Below, piece by piece: positions 1-10,576 of a stretch of 64,000 nucleotides of DNA. This stretch comes from Myxococcota bacterium. GTDB taxonomy: Bacteria; Myxococcota_A; Bradymonadia; UBA7976; UBA1532. The notes beneath the pieces were generated by a model. It saw only the letters and a list, made by a program, of their open reading frames with translations, had not been told where the DNA came from and ran no database searches. Numbering within the stretch: position 1 is the first letter of the stretch; every line of letters starts with the position of its first letter. The position numbers and the translations under genes were made by a program. The stretch lies in the NCBI GenBank assembly GCA_963169045.1, contig CAUJDF010000044.1, positions 372,001 through 436,000 of the forward strand, read 5' to 3'.

Positions 1-459
1 GTCGACGCGCATGTACTTGCGCTTGTACCAGGGGTTCAGCGAGCGGTCCTCGGTGAGGACGTTGCTCTGCTCGCCCGTCTGCAGGTTGACGTCGCGGATG
101 ATGTCGAAGTGGTCGGTGATCGCGAAACTCGCCACCGGGTCACCCTTGAAGGTGGCACCGGGGCGTGACTCGAGCTCATCGACGCCGGGAACCGTCTCAT
201 GGATCCGGAAGGCGATGAGGAAGTCCTCGCGGACCTCCCAACGGATCTTCGCCAGGCCACCCTCGATGCCCGTGAAGGCGAAGGAGGTCTGGGGCGGCAC
301 GTCGACGATGGTCTGCCGGTAGTACCAGTCCCCCTCCAGGAGCGCCTTCTCCACGTAGTGCGGCTGGATACGGTCGACGTCCTGGACCTGCTCGGCGCAG
401 CCCGGGACCATCGCGCCGACGACCAGCAGCAGGCCAACGAGCCTTCTGCTCAAGCGCAT
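1..459 (-). CDS. Lipoprotein of unknown function (3' part beyond the window edge)
   Basis: The first 153 residues of a protein that continues off the left edge. It starts at ATG 459 with a GAGGGG ribosome site about 6 nt upstream. The N-terminus is a lipoprotein signal: basic start, hydrophobic core, and a lipobox ending VPGC with Cys21, so it should be anchored in an envelope membrane. The mature part begins with a segment rich in aromatic residues (EGDWYYRQTIVDVPP) followed by alternating strand-like stretches. I do not recognise a catalytic motif in the visible part. The full protein could be much larger. A possible promoter lies at 532-559. Reading frame and lipobox are clear; function is unknown. 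Confidence 0.75.
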   Translation of the reverse strand, partial: MRLSRRLVGLLLVVGAMVPGCAEQVQDVDRIQPHYVEKALLEGDWYYRQTIVDVPPQTSFAFTGIEGGLAKIRWEVREDFLIAFRIHETVPGVDELESRPGATFKGDPVASFAITDHFDIIRDVNLQTGEQSNVLTEDRSLNPWYKRKYMRVD

Positions 460-531
460 CGTTCACCCCTCACGGCGCCGGTGATGGCGCCGAATCCCGC
501 TCAGACCTGGTGGCGTTCGTGACCTGACGCC

Positions 532-559
532 CCGATACCAGGGGAGCCCCAACTAGCAA
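532..559 (-). promoter_or_regulatory. Candidate promoter of the left-edge lipoprotein
   Basis: On the minus strand TTGCTA (559-554), 16 nt, then TATCGG (537-532). This would give a leader of about 65 nt before ATG 459, which has its own GAGGGG ribosome site. The remaining sequence between 460 and 729 shows no further gene; a GGGGAGCCCC palindrome at 541-550 sits inside the spacer. Confidence 0.35.
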
Positions 560-729
560 GCGACGGGCCATCCAATGCGATCGTCACTCCGGCGTCAAGG
601 CCGCCGTGGCGTCCCCTCTGCCGGTACGTCGCTGGCCGTCTGAATGTCGAATCCGGCGGATATTCCCGAAGAGCCGGGAGCGTGCGTTTTCTGTCGCCCG
701 CCCGCCGACCCAACCCTGGTAGGCACCGC

Positions 730-1206
730 TCACTCGAAGCGGATGTCGGTGATCTCGTAGGACTTGCGGCCGCCGGGCGCCTGCACCGACACGGTGTCGT
801 CGACGGCCTTGCCGATGAGGGCCCGCGCCATGGGCGAGCTGACGGAGATGCGGCCGAGCTTCAGGTCGGCCTCGACGTCTCCGACGATCTGGACCGTGAG
901 CTCCTCGTCCGTCTCGCCGTCGACGAGGTCGACGGTCGCGCCGAAGACGACGCGGTCTCCGCTGAGGTTCGTGACCTCGATGACCTCGGCGCGGGCGACC
1001 TTGTCCTCGAGGTCGCGGATCGTCGCCTCGATCATCCCCTGCTTGTTCTTGGCCGCCTCGTAGTCCGCGTTCTCGCGCAGGTCGCCGTGGCCCCGCGCGA
1101 TCTCGATCTCGTTGGCGACCTGGCGGCGGTCGTTCGTCTTCAGGCGCTTCAGGTCTTCCCGCAGCCGTTCGTAGCCGGCGCGGGTCATCGGCAGGCGATC
1201 GCTCAC
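730..1206 (-). CDS. greA: Transcription elongation factor GreA
   Basis: 158-aa GreA, the usual length. It binds the RNA polymerase secondary channel and stimulates cleavage of backtracked transcripts. The N-terminal coiled coil (about residues 1-75, with the signature LRENADYEAAKNKQ) and the C-terminal FKBP-like domain (about 80-158) are both visible. The GTG start at 1206 is chosen over the internal ATG at 1188 because GAGGAGG lies about 7 nt upstream of the GTG. It follows the carB stop by 14 bp, so it is cotranscribed with carB. Confidence 0.95.
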   Translation of the reverse strand: MSDRLPMTRAGYERLREDLKRLKTNDRRQVANEIEIARGHGDLRENADYEAAKNKQGMIEATIRDLEDKVARAEVIEVTNLSGDRVVFGATVDLVDGETDEELTVQIVGDVEADLKLGRISVSSPMARALIGKAVDDTVSVQAPGGRKSYEITDIRFE

Positions 1207-1220
1207 CGTCTCCCCTCCTC

Positions 1221-4478
<3,258 letters not shown>

Positions 4479-4487
4479 GGCGGGCGC

Positions 4488-4516
4488 ATCCTAGTGGCGG
4501 TGCCCCGGGCGTGCAA
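4488..4516 (-). promoter_or_regulatory. carB-greA promoter, near-leaderless
   Basis: Minus strand TTGCAC (4516-4511), exactly 17 nt, TAGGAT (4493-4488), then 9 nt to the carB ATG. With a start site about 7 nt after the -10, the transcript would have at most a few untranslated bases. No Shine-Dalgarno-like sequence precedes the ATG, which fits. Confidence 0.55.
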
Positions 4517-4534
4517 GCAGCCGCCGGGACCGCA

Positions 4535-5656
4535 TCAGCCGCCGACGCCGAGCTGATCCCAGACGTCCAGGAGGGTGCGATCCGCCTCGTCTCCGGCGAA
4601 CGTCCGGCGCACCTCGTCGCCGCTCGCCGTCAGCTCGCGACGCAGGTCGGGATCGCCCAGGACGGCGCGCAGGGCGGTGGCGAGCGCCCCGGCGCTCCCC
4701 GCTTCGAAATAGCGCGCGGCGGGACCGGCATAGGCGCGCACGACGGGCAGGTCGGCGGCGACGAGCGGCCGGCGACATGCCAGTGCCCAGAGCGCGCTCC
4801 CCGGAACGACCGAGCCGGCCAGGACCGCCCGCGTCGGCAGCACCGGGCACACGACGAGTTGCCCCCCCGCCACCCGGACGGCCACGTCGGGCTCGTCGAC
4901 CACGACGCGCACGCGCCCCTCGAGGCGCAGCGCGCGCGTCCGCGACGTGATGGGCGCGCCACTCGTCTCTGACGGCATCAGGATCGTGAGGCGCCACGGC
5001 AGCTTGATGCGGGCCAATGCCGTCAGCAGGAGATCCCAGCCGCTCCATGGCGCGAGATCGCCCACCATGACGAGCTGCGGCAGATCGGACGGCTCGTCCT
5101 CGACCTCCGGTCGGACGGGCAGACCGTCGCGGACCGTCCAGATCCGATCGGTGGGGACGCCCCGCTTCACGAGCGTCGCCGCCTCGACCGCCGATCGGGC
5201 GATGACGGCATCGGCGCGGGCCAGCGTCTTCTCCTCGAGCTCCACGAGGTCCGCGAGGCGCGCGGCCGGCGTGTCGGGCTGCAGGTCCCGCAGCAGCTGC
5301 GAGGGCGTGACGCCCGGCTCGATCACCGTCCGCACCCCGCTGCGTGCCCGGAGCAGCGCCGGCACGGAGAGCGGGACGCCCAAGGCATGGACGATCGACG
5401 GGCGAAGGTCGTCGAGGACGGGCCCCAGCTGCTCGGCCACGGAGTCGGCGCGCCGCTCCGCCGACAGACCGGGCGCCAGATCGAGGCCGTGGTGGCGGAT
5501 CCCCGGGGTGGTGATCGGTCCGTCGGCGCCGACCGGCGCAACGACGACGCCGCCCCGCCGTCGGGCGAGAAGCGAGACCCGGTGGAGCACGCGCGCCGCG
5601 TCCAGGCCCGGGCCGGGCAACGGGAGGTCGGTGACGATCACGTTCGGGGCCTGCAT
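4535..5656 (-). CDS. Probable glycosyltransferase (GT4-like)
   Basis: 373-aa soluble protein with the outline of a GT-B glycosyltransferase: an N-terminal Rossmann-like half with a variable loop, then a C-terminal half containing a strand of the form LPQLVMVGDLAPWSGWDLLL and a late segment resembling the nucleotide-sugar site (ALWALACRRPLVAADLPVVRAYAGPAARYFEAG). Donor and acceptor cannot be read from the sequence. ATG 5656 is preferred because it lies 7 nt after a candidate -10 box; an in-frame TTG at 5692 would give 12 more residues. It is divergent from rpsU and ends 56 bp before carB. Confidence 0.7.
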   Translation of the reverse strand: MQAPNVIVTDLPLPGPGLDAARVLHRVSLLARRRGGVVVAPVGADGPITTPGIRHHGLDLAPGLSAERRADSVAEQLGPVLDDLRPSIVHALGVPLSVPALLRARSGVRTVIEPGVTPSQLLRDLQPDTPAARLADLVELEEKTLARADAVIARSAVEAATLVKRGVPTDRIWTVRDGLPVRPEVEDEPSDLPQLVMVGDLAPWSGWDLLLTALARIKLPWRLTILMPSETSGAPITSRTRALRLEGRVRVVVDEPDVAVRVAGGQLVVCPVLPTRAVLAGSVVPGSALWALACRRPLVAADLPVVRAYAGPAARYFEAGSAGALATALRAVLGDPDLRRELTASGDEVRRTFAGDEADRTLLDVWDQLGVGG

Positions 5657-5663
5657 CGGGGCA

Positions 5664-5692
5664 AGACTGGCCGCGCCAATGACGCTTGACAA
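5664..5692 (-). promoter_or_regulatory. Candidate leaderless promoter of the glycosyltransferase
   Basis: Minus strand TTGTCA (5692-5687), 17 nt, CAGTCT (5669-5664), then 7 nt to ATG 5656. The -10 match is weak, but spacing and distance to the start codon equal those of better promoters in the window. The -35 overlaps the rpsU -35 on the other strand by five bases. Confidence 0.35.
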
Positions 5693-5714
5693 GGGGAAAC
5701 ATGCCTCTTAGCAT
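5686..5714 (+). promoter_or_regulatory. rpsU promoter (sigma70 type)
   Basis: Consensus TTGACA (5686-5691), 17-nt spacer, TAGCAT (5709-5714). The predicted start near 5721 leaves a leader of about 65 nt before the rpsU TTG at 5787. The -35 hexamer overlaps the opposite-strand -35 of the divergent glycosyltransferase. Confidence 0.65.
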
Positions 5715-5786
5715 CCGCCGCCTTGTCGGTCCGGTCGGCGCTCCTGCTGGCCGCAATGCACCGAAAGACGCCTACGGAGCGATTTC

Positions 5787-6026
5787 TTGAGCACGAACGA
5801 ACTTGTCCTCCGCCCGCTCGAAGTCATCGTCGACGGTGATAACGTCGAGCGCGCCATCAAGGTCCTGAAGCGCAAGGTCGCCCAGGAAGGCATCTACAAG
5901 GAGCTCAAGCGGCGCCGCTTCTACGAGAAGCCGTCGGTCAAGGGCAAGCGCAAGCAGCGCGAGGCCGAGCGTCGGCGGCGCAAGGAGCGGCGCCGTCAGC
6001 TCAAGGCGATGCAGAAGCGTCGCTGA
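5787..6026 (+). CDS. rpsU: 30S ribosomal protein S21
   Basis: 79-aa, strongly basic S21, a late-assembling protein of the small subunit involved in initiation. The conserved N-terminal core (VDGDNVERAIKVLKRKV, then KRRRFYEKPS) is intact, followed by a long Arg/Lys tail. The start is TTG 5787, with CGGAG about 8 nt upstream; no ATG or GTG is available near the conserved N-terminus. It has its own strong promoter and is followed after 6 bp by a 65-aa unknown gene. Confidence 0.93.
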   Translation: MSTNELVLRPLEVIVDGDNVERAIKVLKRKVAQEGIYKELKRRRFYEKPSVKGKRKQREAERRRRKERRRQLKAMQKRR

Positions 6027-6032
6027 GCCCGG

Positions 6033-6230
6033 GTGGCCCGACCGTACAGCGCCGTCAAGGTCTTCACCGCCACGAAGGCGACCGAGCGTGAGCGCCTCGG
6101 CGACGAGGTGACCGCCTGGTTGCAGGCCAACGCCGACATCGAAGTGGTGAAGACGGTCGTTCGTCAGTCGAGCGACCAGCAGTTCCACTGCCTGTCGATC
6201 GTGCTCTTCTATCGGCCCGGCGCGTCCTGA
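6033..6230 (+). CDS. Small conserved-looking protein cotranscribed with rpsU
   Basis: 65-aa protein from GTG 6033, 6 bp after the rpsU stop. It looks like a compact alpha/beta fold: VKVFTATKATERERLGDEVTAWLQ reads as strand plus helix, and FHCLSIVLFYRP as a final strand. I cannot name a family. Its position suggests a link to translation or 30S biology, which is inference. Composition is normal for the window, and the ordered hydrophobic pattern argues for a real gene. A terminator-like hairpin overlaps its stop. Confidence 0.7.
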   Translation: MARPYSAVKVFTATKATERERLGDEVTAWLQANADIEVVKTVVRQSSDQQFHCLSIVLFYRPGAS

Positions 6231-6241
6231 CCGCGCCGGGC
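6215..6241. terminator. Perfect 10-bp hairpin between convergent genes
   Basis: GCCCGGCGCG (6215-6224), 7-nt loop, CGCGCCGGGC (6232-6241). It spans the stop of the 65-aa gene and ends just before the stop of the opposing lipoprotein gene at 6244. There is no U-tract on either side, so termination efficiency is uncertain; position favours a bidirectional terminator. Confidence 0.45.
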
Positions 6242-6243
6242 GT

Positions 6244-6888
6244 CTATCCGGCCACGAAGCATGGCCTCGCCGATCGCGGCGCGTCGTCCGGCTTGCGCGG
6301 GTCGACCGCCGCCTCGGTCGCAGTCCAGCGAAGGTGCATCGTGCAGCACTCCGCCTGCCGGCAAGCGTCGCCGGTGGTGACGAGCGACGCGTAGCCTTCG
6401 CCGCGCAGCGATCCGCACTGGTCCAGCACGAGCTCCAGGCGCGGCGCCTCCGGCGGTGGCGCCGCGCCCTCCTCGCGTCGCTCGCAGGTCGCAGCGCCGA
6501 AGGCCGCCGGCAGCGCGAGCGTCGCCTGGCACTCGGCGTCGCCGTCGGTCAGACCGACGACGCGTTCGCCGCGAAGCAGCACCGAGAAGAGATCGTTCGA
6601 GCGCTCGAGGGTGCCCTCGAGCTCCCACGGCCGACCGGAGCCTTCGCGCGGCGTCTGCGTCCAGACGACGTCGAGCCCGTCCTGGAACACCGCGGCGTTC
6701 GACAGCCGATAGGGCTGCGCCGGCAGCCCGCCCGGCCGGCAGTCGGTCGACAGCACCTCGACCGTCACGACGTAGCGCGTCCCCAGCCAGGCGTAGTCGG
6801 CGGGCGGCGGGCTGCCCCGCTCGTCGCCGTCGCCGCCGCATCCCGCGGTCAGCAGCGCCGCGAGCAGGCTGTGGCGCGCGGCCCTCAC
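6244..6888 (-). CDS. Lipoprotein of unknown function
   Basis: 214-aa lipoprotein. The GTG start at 6888 overlaps the queC stop as GTGA, so the two are translationally coupled. The signal peptide ends in lipobox LTAGC with Cys17, followed by a Gly/Asp-rich linker. The mature domain is beta-rich, contains a conserved-looking [16 protein letters not shown] segment, and has several Cys residues (including CRQAECC near the C-terminus) that could form disulfides. No family recognised. Placement behind queE-queC may be fortuitous. Confidence 0.75.
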   Translation of the reverse strand: MRAARHSLLAALLTAGCGGDGDERGSPPPADYAWLGTRYVVTVEVLSTDCRPGGLPAQPYRLSNAAVFQDGLDVVWTQTPREGSGRPWELEGTLERSNDLFSVLLRGERVVGLTDGDAECQATLALPAAFGAATCERREEGAAPPPEAPRLELVLDQCGSLRGEGYASLVTTGDACRQAECCTMHLRWTATEAAVDPRKPDDAPRSARPCFVAG

Positions 6889-7574
6889 CGGTAGCGCGCC
6901 GGGTCGTGCACGCCGGCCTCGGCGAAGCCGCGCAGCCGCAGCTGACAGGCGTCGCACGTGCCGCAAGCGGCCCCGGTCTCGTCGGGGTCGTAACAAGAGT
7001 GGGTCGCGCCGTAGTCGACGCCGAGCGCCAGGCCGCGCCGGATGATGTCCGCCTTGCTCAAGTGGATCAGGGGCGCACGCACCCGCAAGACGTGGCCCTC
7101 GACGCCGGCGCGCGTCGCGAAGCGCGCGAGGCGCTCGAAAGCCTCGATGAACTCGGGACGGCAGTCGGGATATCCCGAGTAGTCGATGGCGTTCACGCCG
7201 ATGAAGATGTCGCCGGCGCCACGCACCTCGGCCAGTCCCAACGCGAACGAGAGAAAGACCGTGTTGCGCGCAGGGACGTAGGTCACCGGGATGCCCTCGC
7301 CCATCTCGGACTCGCTGCGCCCGTGCGGCACCGCGAGGGCGGGATCAGTGAGGGCCGACCCGCCGAAGGCCGCCAGATCGATGTCGCAGATCACGTGCTC
7401 GACGACGCCCGCCGCCTCGGCGAGGCGACGCGCCGCGGCCAGCTCGTGCCGGTGGCGCTGTCCGTAGCGGAACGACAGGGCATGCACGAGGTAGCCCTCC
7501 TCGCGCACCATCGCCAGGACCGTCGCCGAGTCGAGGCCGCCGCTCAGCAGCACGACGGCGCGCCGCTCGATCAT
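6885..7574 (-). CDS. queC: 7-cyano-7-deazaguanine synthase
   Basis: 229-aa QueC. It converts 7-carboxy-7-deazaguanine to preQ0 with ATP and ammonia, on the queuosine pathway for tRNA wobble modification. The ATP-pyrophosphatase loop SGGLDS is at residues 11-16, and the C-terminal zinc cysteines appear as C-x9-C-x2-C-x2-C. ATG 7574 has GGGGAG upstream and lies 3 bp after the queE stop. queD and queF are not in the window. Confidence 0.95.
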   Translation of the reverse strand: MIERRAVVLLSGGLDSATVLAMVREEGYLVHALSFRYGQRHRHELAAARRLAEAAGVVEHVICDIDLAAFGGSALTDPALAVPHGRSESEMGEGIPVTYVPARNTVFLSFALGLAEVRGAGDIFIGVNAIDYSGYPDCRPEFIEAFERLARFATRAGVEGHVLRVRAPLIHLSKADIIRRGLALGVDYGATHSCYDPDETGAACGTCDACQLRLRGFAEAGVHDPARYR

Positions 7575-7577
7575 GAT

Positions 7578-8225
7578 TCATACTCCCCGGGCGTCCGCCC
7601 CCCAGAGGTACTTGTGGATCTGCAGCTGCAAGCGCACCGGCAGGCGGTCCTCGAGGATCCACGCGGCGAGCTGCGCCGGCGGCAGCTCACCGTGGACGGG
7701 GCTCATCAGCACCGCGTTCACGCGCTCGTGCAGCCGGTGCTCGCGCAGGACCCCCCGCGCCCACTCGTAGTCGGCGCGATCGGCCAGCACGCACTTCACC
7801 TCGTCGCGCCCGCCGAGCAGCGGCAGGTTCTCCCAGCGGTTGCGCTCGGCCTCGCCGGATCGCGGACACTTGAGGTCGACGATGCGGTGCACGCGCGGAT
7901 CGACCGATGAGACGTCGCGCTGCCCGCCCGTCTCCATCGTGACGGTCAGGCCCCGATCGAGGAGCGCCGCGATCAGATCGTGGACCCGCGGCTGGAGCAG
8001 CGGCTCGCCGCCCGTCACGCACACGAGGTCGGCGCCGAAGTCGTCGACGACCTGGCGCACGATGTCGTCGATCGCGCGCCACTCGCCGCCGGTGAACGTG
8101 TACGTCGAGTCGCACCAGCGGCACCGCAGGTCGCAGCCGGTGAGGCGGACGAACGCCGACGGACGCCCGGCGAACGTGCTCTCGCCCTGGATGCTGAAGA
8201 AGACCTCGGTGATCCGCAGACGCAT
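7578..8225 (-). CDS. queE: 7-carboxy-7-deazaguanine synthase
   Basis: 215-aa radical-SAM enzyme that contracts the ring of carboxytetrahydropterin to 7-carboxy-7-deazaguanine. The cluster motif CDLRCRWC (CxxxCxxC) lies near residues 31-38, preceded by the family's FFSIQGES signature, and VTGGEPLL (SAM-binding) is near residue 90. First gene of queE-queC-lipoprotein, with a good promoter immediately upstream. Confidence 0.94.
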   Translation of the reverse strand: MRLRITEVFFSIQGESTFAGRPSAFVRLTGCDLRCRWCDSTYTFTGGEWRAIDDIVRQVVDDFGADLVCVTGGEPLLQPRVHDLIAALLDRGLTVTMETGGQRDVSSVDPRVHRIVDLKCPRSGEAERNRWENLPLLGGRDEVKCVLADRADYEWARGVLREHRLHERVNAVLMSPVHGELPPAQLAAWILEDRLPVRLQLQIHKYLWGADARGV

Positions 8226-8234
8226 GACGGCGGG

Positions 8235-8263
8235 ACTATAAGCGCGGCGGGGGTGCGTCGCAA
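8235..8263 (-). promoter_or_regulatory. queE-queC promoter, near-leaderless
   Basis: Minus strand TTGCGA (8263-8258), 17 nt, TATAGT (8240-8235), then 9 nt to ATG 8225. No ribosome-binding site lies between the -10 box and the start codon. No preQ1-riboswitch-like leader fits in this space. Confidence 0.6.
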
Positions 8264-8278
8264 CCGCGGGCCCGCGCC

Positions 8279-8307
8279 TTGCACGGGCGTGCGCGCCCGT
8301 CTATCGT
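8279..8307 (+). promoter_or_regulatory. Candidate near-leaderless promoter of the 503-aa protein gene
   Basis: TTGCAC (8279-8284), 17 nt, TATCGT (8302-8307), 9 nt, ATG 8317. Its -35 lies 15 bp from the queE -35 on the other strand, so the promoters are back to back. Confidence 0.5.
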
Positions 8308-8316
8308 CGGCGCACC

Positions 8317-9828
8317 ATGGCGCAGTTCACCGAGTTCCCGATCCTCCCGAAGGGCGAGTACCGCGCGGCGGTCGATACGTTCGTCAGGTTCTGGCAGGGC
8401 ATGCCGGCGACCGGCGAGCCCTTCCGCGACTTCCGCGCCCGCCTCAAGCGCGCCGAGCTCTTCAACCGCGAGCGGCTGCCCGACCTGCTGCGCTTCATGC
8501 AGGTGGCCCACAGCGATCCGCTGCTCCCTTCGGCGCTTGTGCAGTCGCTGGCCGAAGCCGACAGCGACAAGGCGCGCGACCTGCTGGCGGACCGGCTCTG
8601 GGCGACGAATCCGCTGCTCTTCAAGGCGGTCATCGACCTCTGCCAGGAGCGGGTGCACTCGCCGAACGAGATTCTCAAGTACGTGGATTCGTTCGCCTAT
8701 CCGGGCACGCGCCTCTCGGCGCCGCAGGTCCGCAACTGGATCACGTTCGCCCAGGGCCTCGAGCTGCTCAAGCCGGTGGGCATCCGGCTGGCGTTGGACA
8801 CGCGCGGCTTGAAGTACGCGAAGCGCGCCGACGAGCTCGACGTCGATGAGTTCCTCGAGAACGAAGAGGACGAGCCCCCGGCGATGCCCCCCACGACCCC
8901 GAGCGAGGAGACCGAGCCCGCGCCGGTGGCCAGCGCGCCGCCCCCGACCGCCGACGAGGCGGCGCCAACGCCCGCGCCGGCGCCGGTCGCCGTCGCTGCG
9001 CCCGCTCCCCCGCCCGCGCCGGCCCTCCCCTCGCCCTTCGGCCGCGGCGGCCCTGTCGATCCGCGACGGTACGCCGGCCAGGCGGTCTTCCCCGAGGACG
9101 TGCTGCGCGAGACGACGACGCGGCTGAGCGCGTGGTGGAGCGAGCACGCCCCGCCCCGCTCGGCGCCCACGCCCGCCGACTTCGGCCTCGACGCCGAGGC
9201 GTGGATGGAGGACGCCGAGCGTTCGCTCTTCCGGGTCGCCGTGGCCGCCGCGCTGCTCTTCCGGCTGGGGCACGGCGAGGCGGCGGCGCGTCAGGCCTAC
9301 GAGGCGCTCGACGCGGGCGGCCTGCTCGACGCGCTGTACCACGGCACGGCGCCCGACGGACCGCCGACACCGGTCGATCCCCAGGCGCTGATGCTGGCGT
9401 CGCTCGTCGCACGCCGCTGGGCGGAGACGCCGAACCTCGCGCAGGAGCTCGAGCGGCAGCGGACGGCCGCCGAGGCCTTCGCCGTGCTCGACGCTGCCCT
9501 GGGGCGCGGTCTCTTCGGCCTCGAGCTGTTCTGGATCCTCCGCGCGCTCGGCCGCCTCGGCCTCCGGCCCGCCGGCCTGGCGGACTACAGCGGTCTCCCG
9601 GACCGCGCGGTGCGCGACACCCTCTTCCGCCTCGGCTTCCTCCCGTCGCCTTACGCCCACGACGCCGCCGCGCTCGCCGCGGCCTCGGCGGCGGCCCACC
9701 GCGCCACCGGCGATGGCGAGGCGGCCGACCGCGTGCTGACCGCCTTCGCGCGCGCCGCCGGCTGCGCCTACGGTTGCGCCCAGCGTCGGCGCTGCGACCT
9801 GCCCTGCCGCGAGCGTGCGGATTCCTGA
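8317..9828 (+). CDS. Unknown 503-aa two-domain protein with C-terminal Cys4 motif
   Basis: No family recognised. An N-terminal helical domain (about 1-185, containing KGEYRAAVDTFVRFWQGMP) is joined by an acidic and then Pro/Ala-rich linker (about 186-245) to a second, mostly helical Ala-rich domain (about 255-480). The last residues carry Cys483, Cys487, Cys493 and Cys497 (Cx3C-x5-Cx3C) in a basic setting, which could bind zinc or an iron-sulfur cluster. There is no signal peptide, so it is probably cytoplasmic. Monocistronic; it converges on the acyltransferase gene with a 10-bp gap. Confidence 0.75.
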   Translation: MAQFTEFPILPKGEYRAAVDTFVRFWQGMPATGEPFRDFRARLKRAELFNRERLPDLLRFMQVAHSDPLLPSALVQSLAEADSDKARDLLADRLWATNPLLFKAVIDLCQERVHSPNEILKYVDSFAYPGTRLSAPQVRNWITFAQGLELLKPVGIRLALDTRGLKYAKRADELDVDEFLENEEDEPPAMPPTTPSEETEPAPVASAPPPTADEAAPTPAPAPVAVAAPAPPPAPALPSPFGRGGPVDPRRYAGQAVFPEDVLRETTTRLSAWWSEHAPPRSAPTPADFGLDAEAWMEDAERSLFRVAVAAALLFRLGHGEAAARQAYEALDAGGLLDALYHGTAPDGPPTPVDPQALMLASLVARRWAETPNLAQELERQRTAAEAFAVLDAALGRGLFGLELFWILRALGRLGLRPAGLADYSGLPDRAVRDTLFRLGFLPSPYAHDAAALAAASAAAHRATGDGEAADRVLTAFARAAGCAYGCAQRRRCDLPCRERADS

Positions 9829-9838
9829 GTCGTCCCGG

Positions 9839-10573
9839 CTACTTGCGCGCGAGCAGGGACCGCATCGCGTCTTCGGCGACGCGGTGCAGGCGTTCGACCG
9901 CCTGCTCGCCGCTCTCGCGGGGCAGCGGCGTCGGGTGGATGGGCGAGCCCACGTAGTGCACCAGGCGCACGGGCAGCGGCAGCGGACCGAGCCCGACGAA
10001 CAACGGCAGCGGCAGGCGGCTCTTGCCGAAGAACCGCTCGGCGGTCGCGTAGCCGTCGTTCAGCACGATGTAGAGATCGTCGGCCGCCGGACAGGCCACC
10101 GGGACGATCGGCACGCCGGCCTTGAACGCGAGGCGCGCGAAGCCGGTGCGGCCGGTCCAGCGCACGGTGCGCGCCTCGCGGTGCGGCTTCCAGGCCTCGC
10201 GCGCGCCGCCCGGAAACACGCCGACGAGCTCGTTCGCCTGGAAGCGCCGCCGCGCCTGGTAGTGGCTCCCCTCGACGACGCCCCAGCGCCGCGCCCGCGC
10301 GGCGAGCCGCGGCTGCTCGAAGAGCAGCCGGTCGGCCAGGAACCGGATCCAGCGTCCTTGCGAGGCGTGCACCGCGTGGGCGAAGAGCGCCGCGTCGATC
10401 GGGAACGGGCCGTGGTTGAACACCAGCAGCGCCGGCCCGTCGAGCGGGACACGTTCGAGACCCACCACTTCATGGCGGAAGAGCCGCGCCACCCTCGCGA
10501 AGAGACGGGCGCGGCGCGCCGGGCGATCGGGCTCGAACGCGTCGGGGGCGTCCTCAGGGAAGAGCGTCGCCAC
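9839..10573 (-). CDS. PlsC-like acyltransferase of the DGAT2/TMEM68 type
   Basis: 244-aa acyltransferase. Motif I is NHGPFPID (about residues 53-60), with five residues between His and Asp; motif III is FPGGAREA (about 120-127). This spacing and the PGG-x-REA block resemble the DGAT2/TMEM68 branch rather than classical PlsC (HX4D). Such enzymes move a fatty acyl group from acyl-CoA or acyl-ACP to a glycerolipid or similar alcohol at the membrane. The exact acceptor cannot be read. GTG 10573 lies 3 bp after the stop of the upstream kinase gene, so the two are coupled. Confidence 0.8.
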   Translation of the reverse strand: MATLFPEDAPDAFEPDRPARRARLFARVARLFRHEVVGLERVPLDGPALLVFNHGPFPIDAALFAHAVHASQGRWIRFLADRLLFEQPRLAARARRWGVVEGSHYQARRRFQANELVGVFPGGAREAWKPHREARTVRWTGRTGFARLAFKAGVPIVPVACPAADDLYIVLNDGYATAERFFGKSRLPLPLFVGLGPLPLPVRLVHYVGSPIHPTPLPRESGEQAVERLHRVAEDAMRSLLARK

Positions 10574-10576
10574 GGG

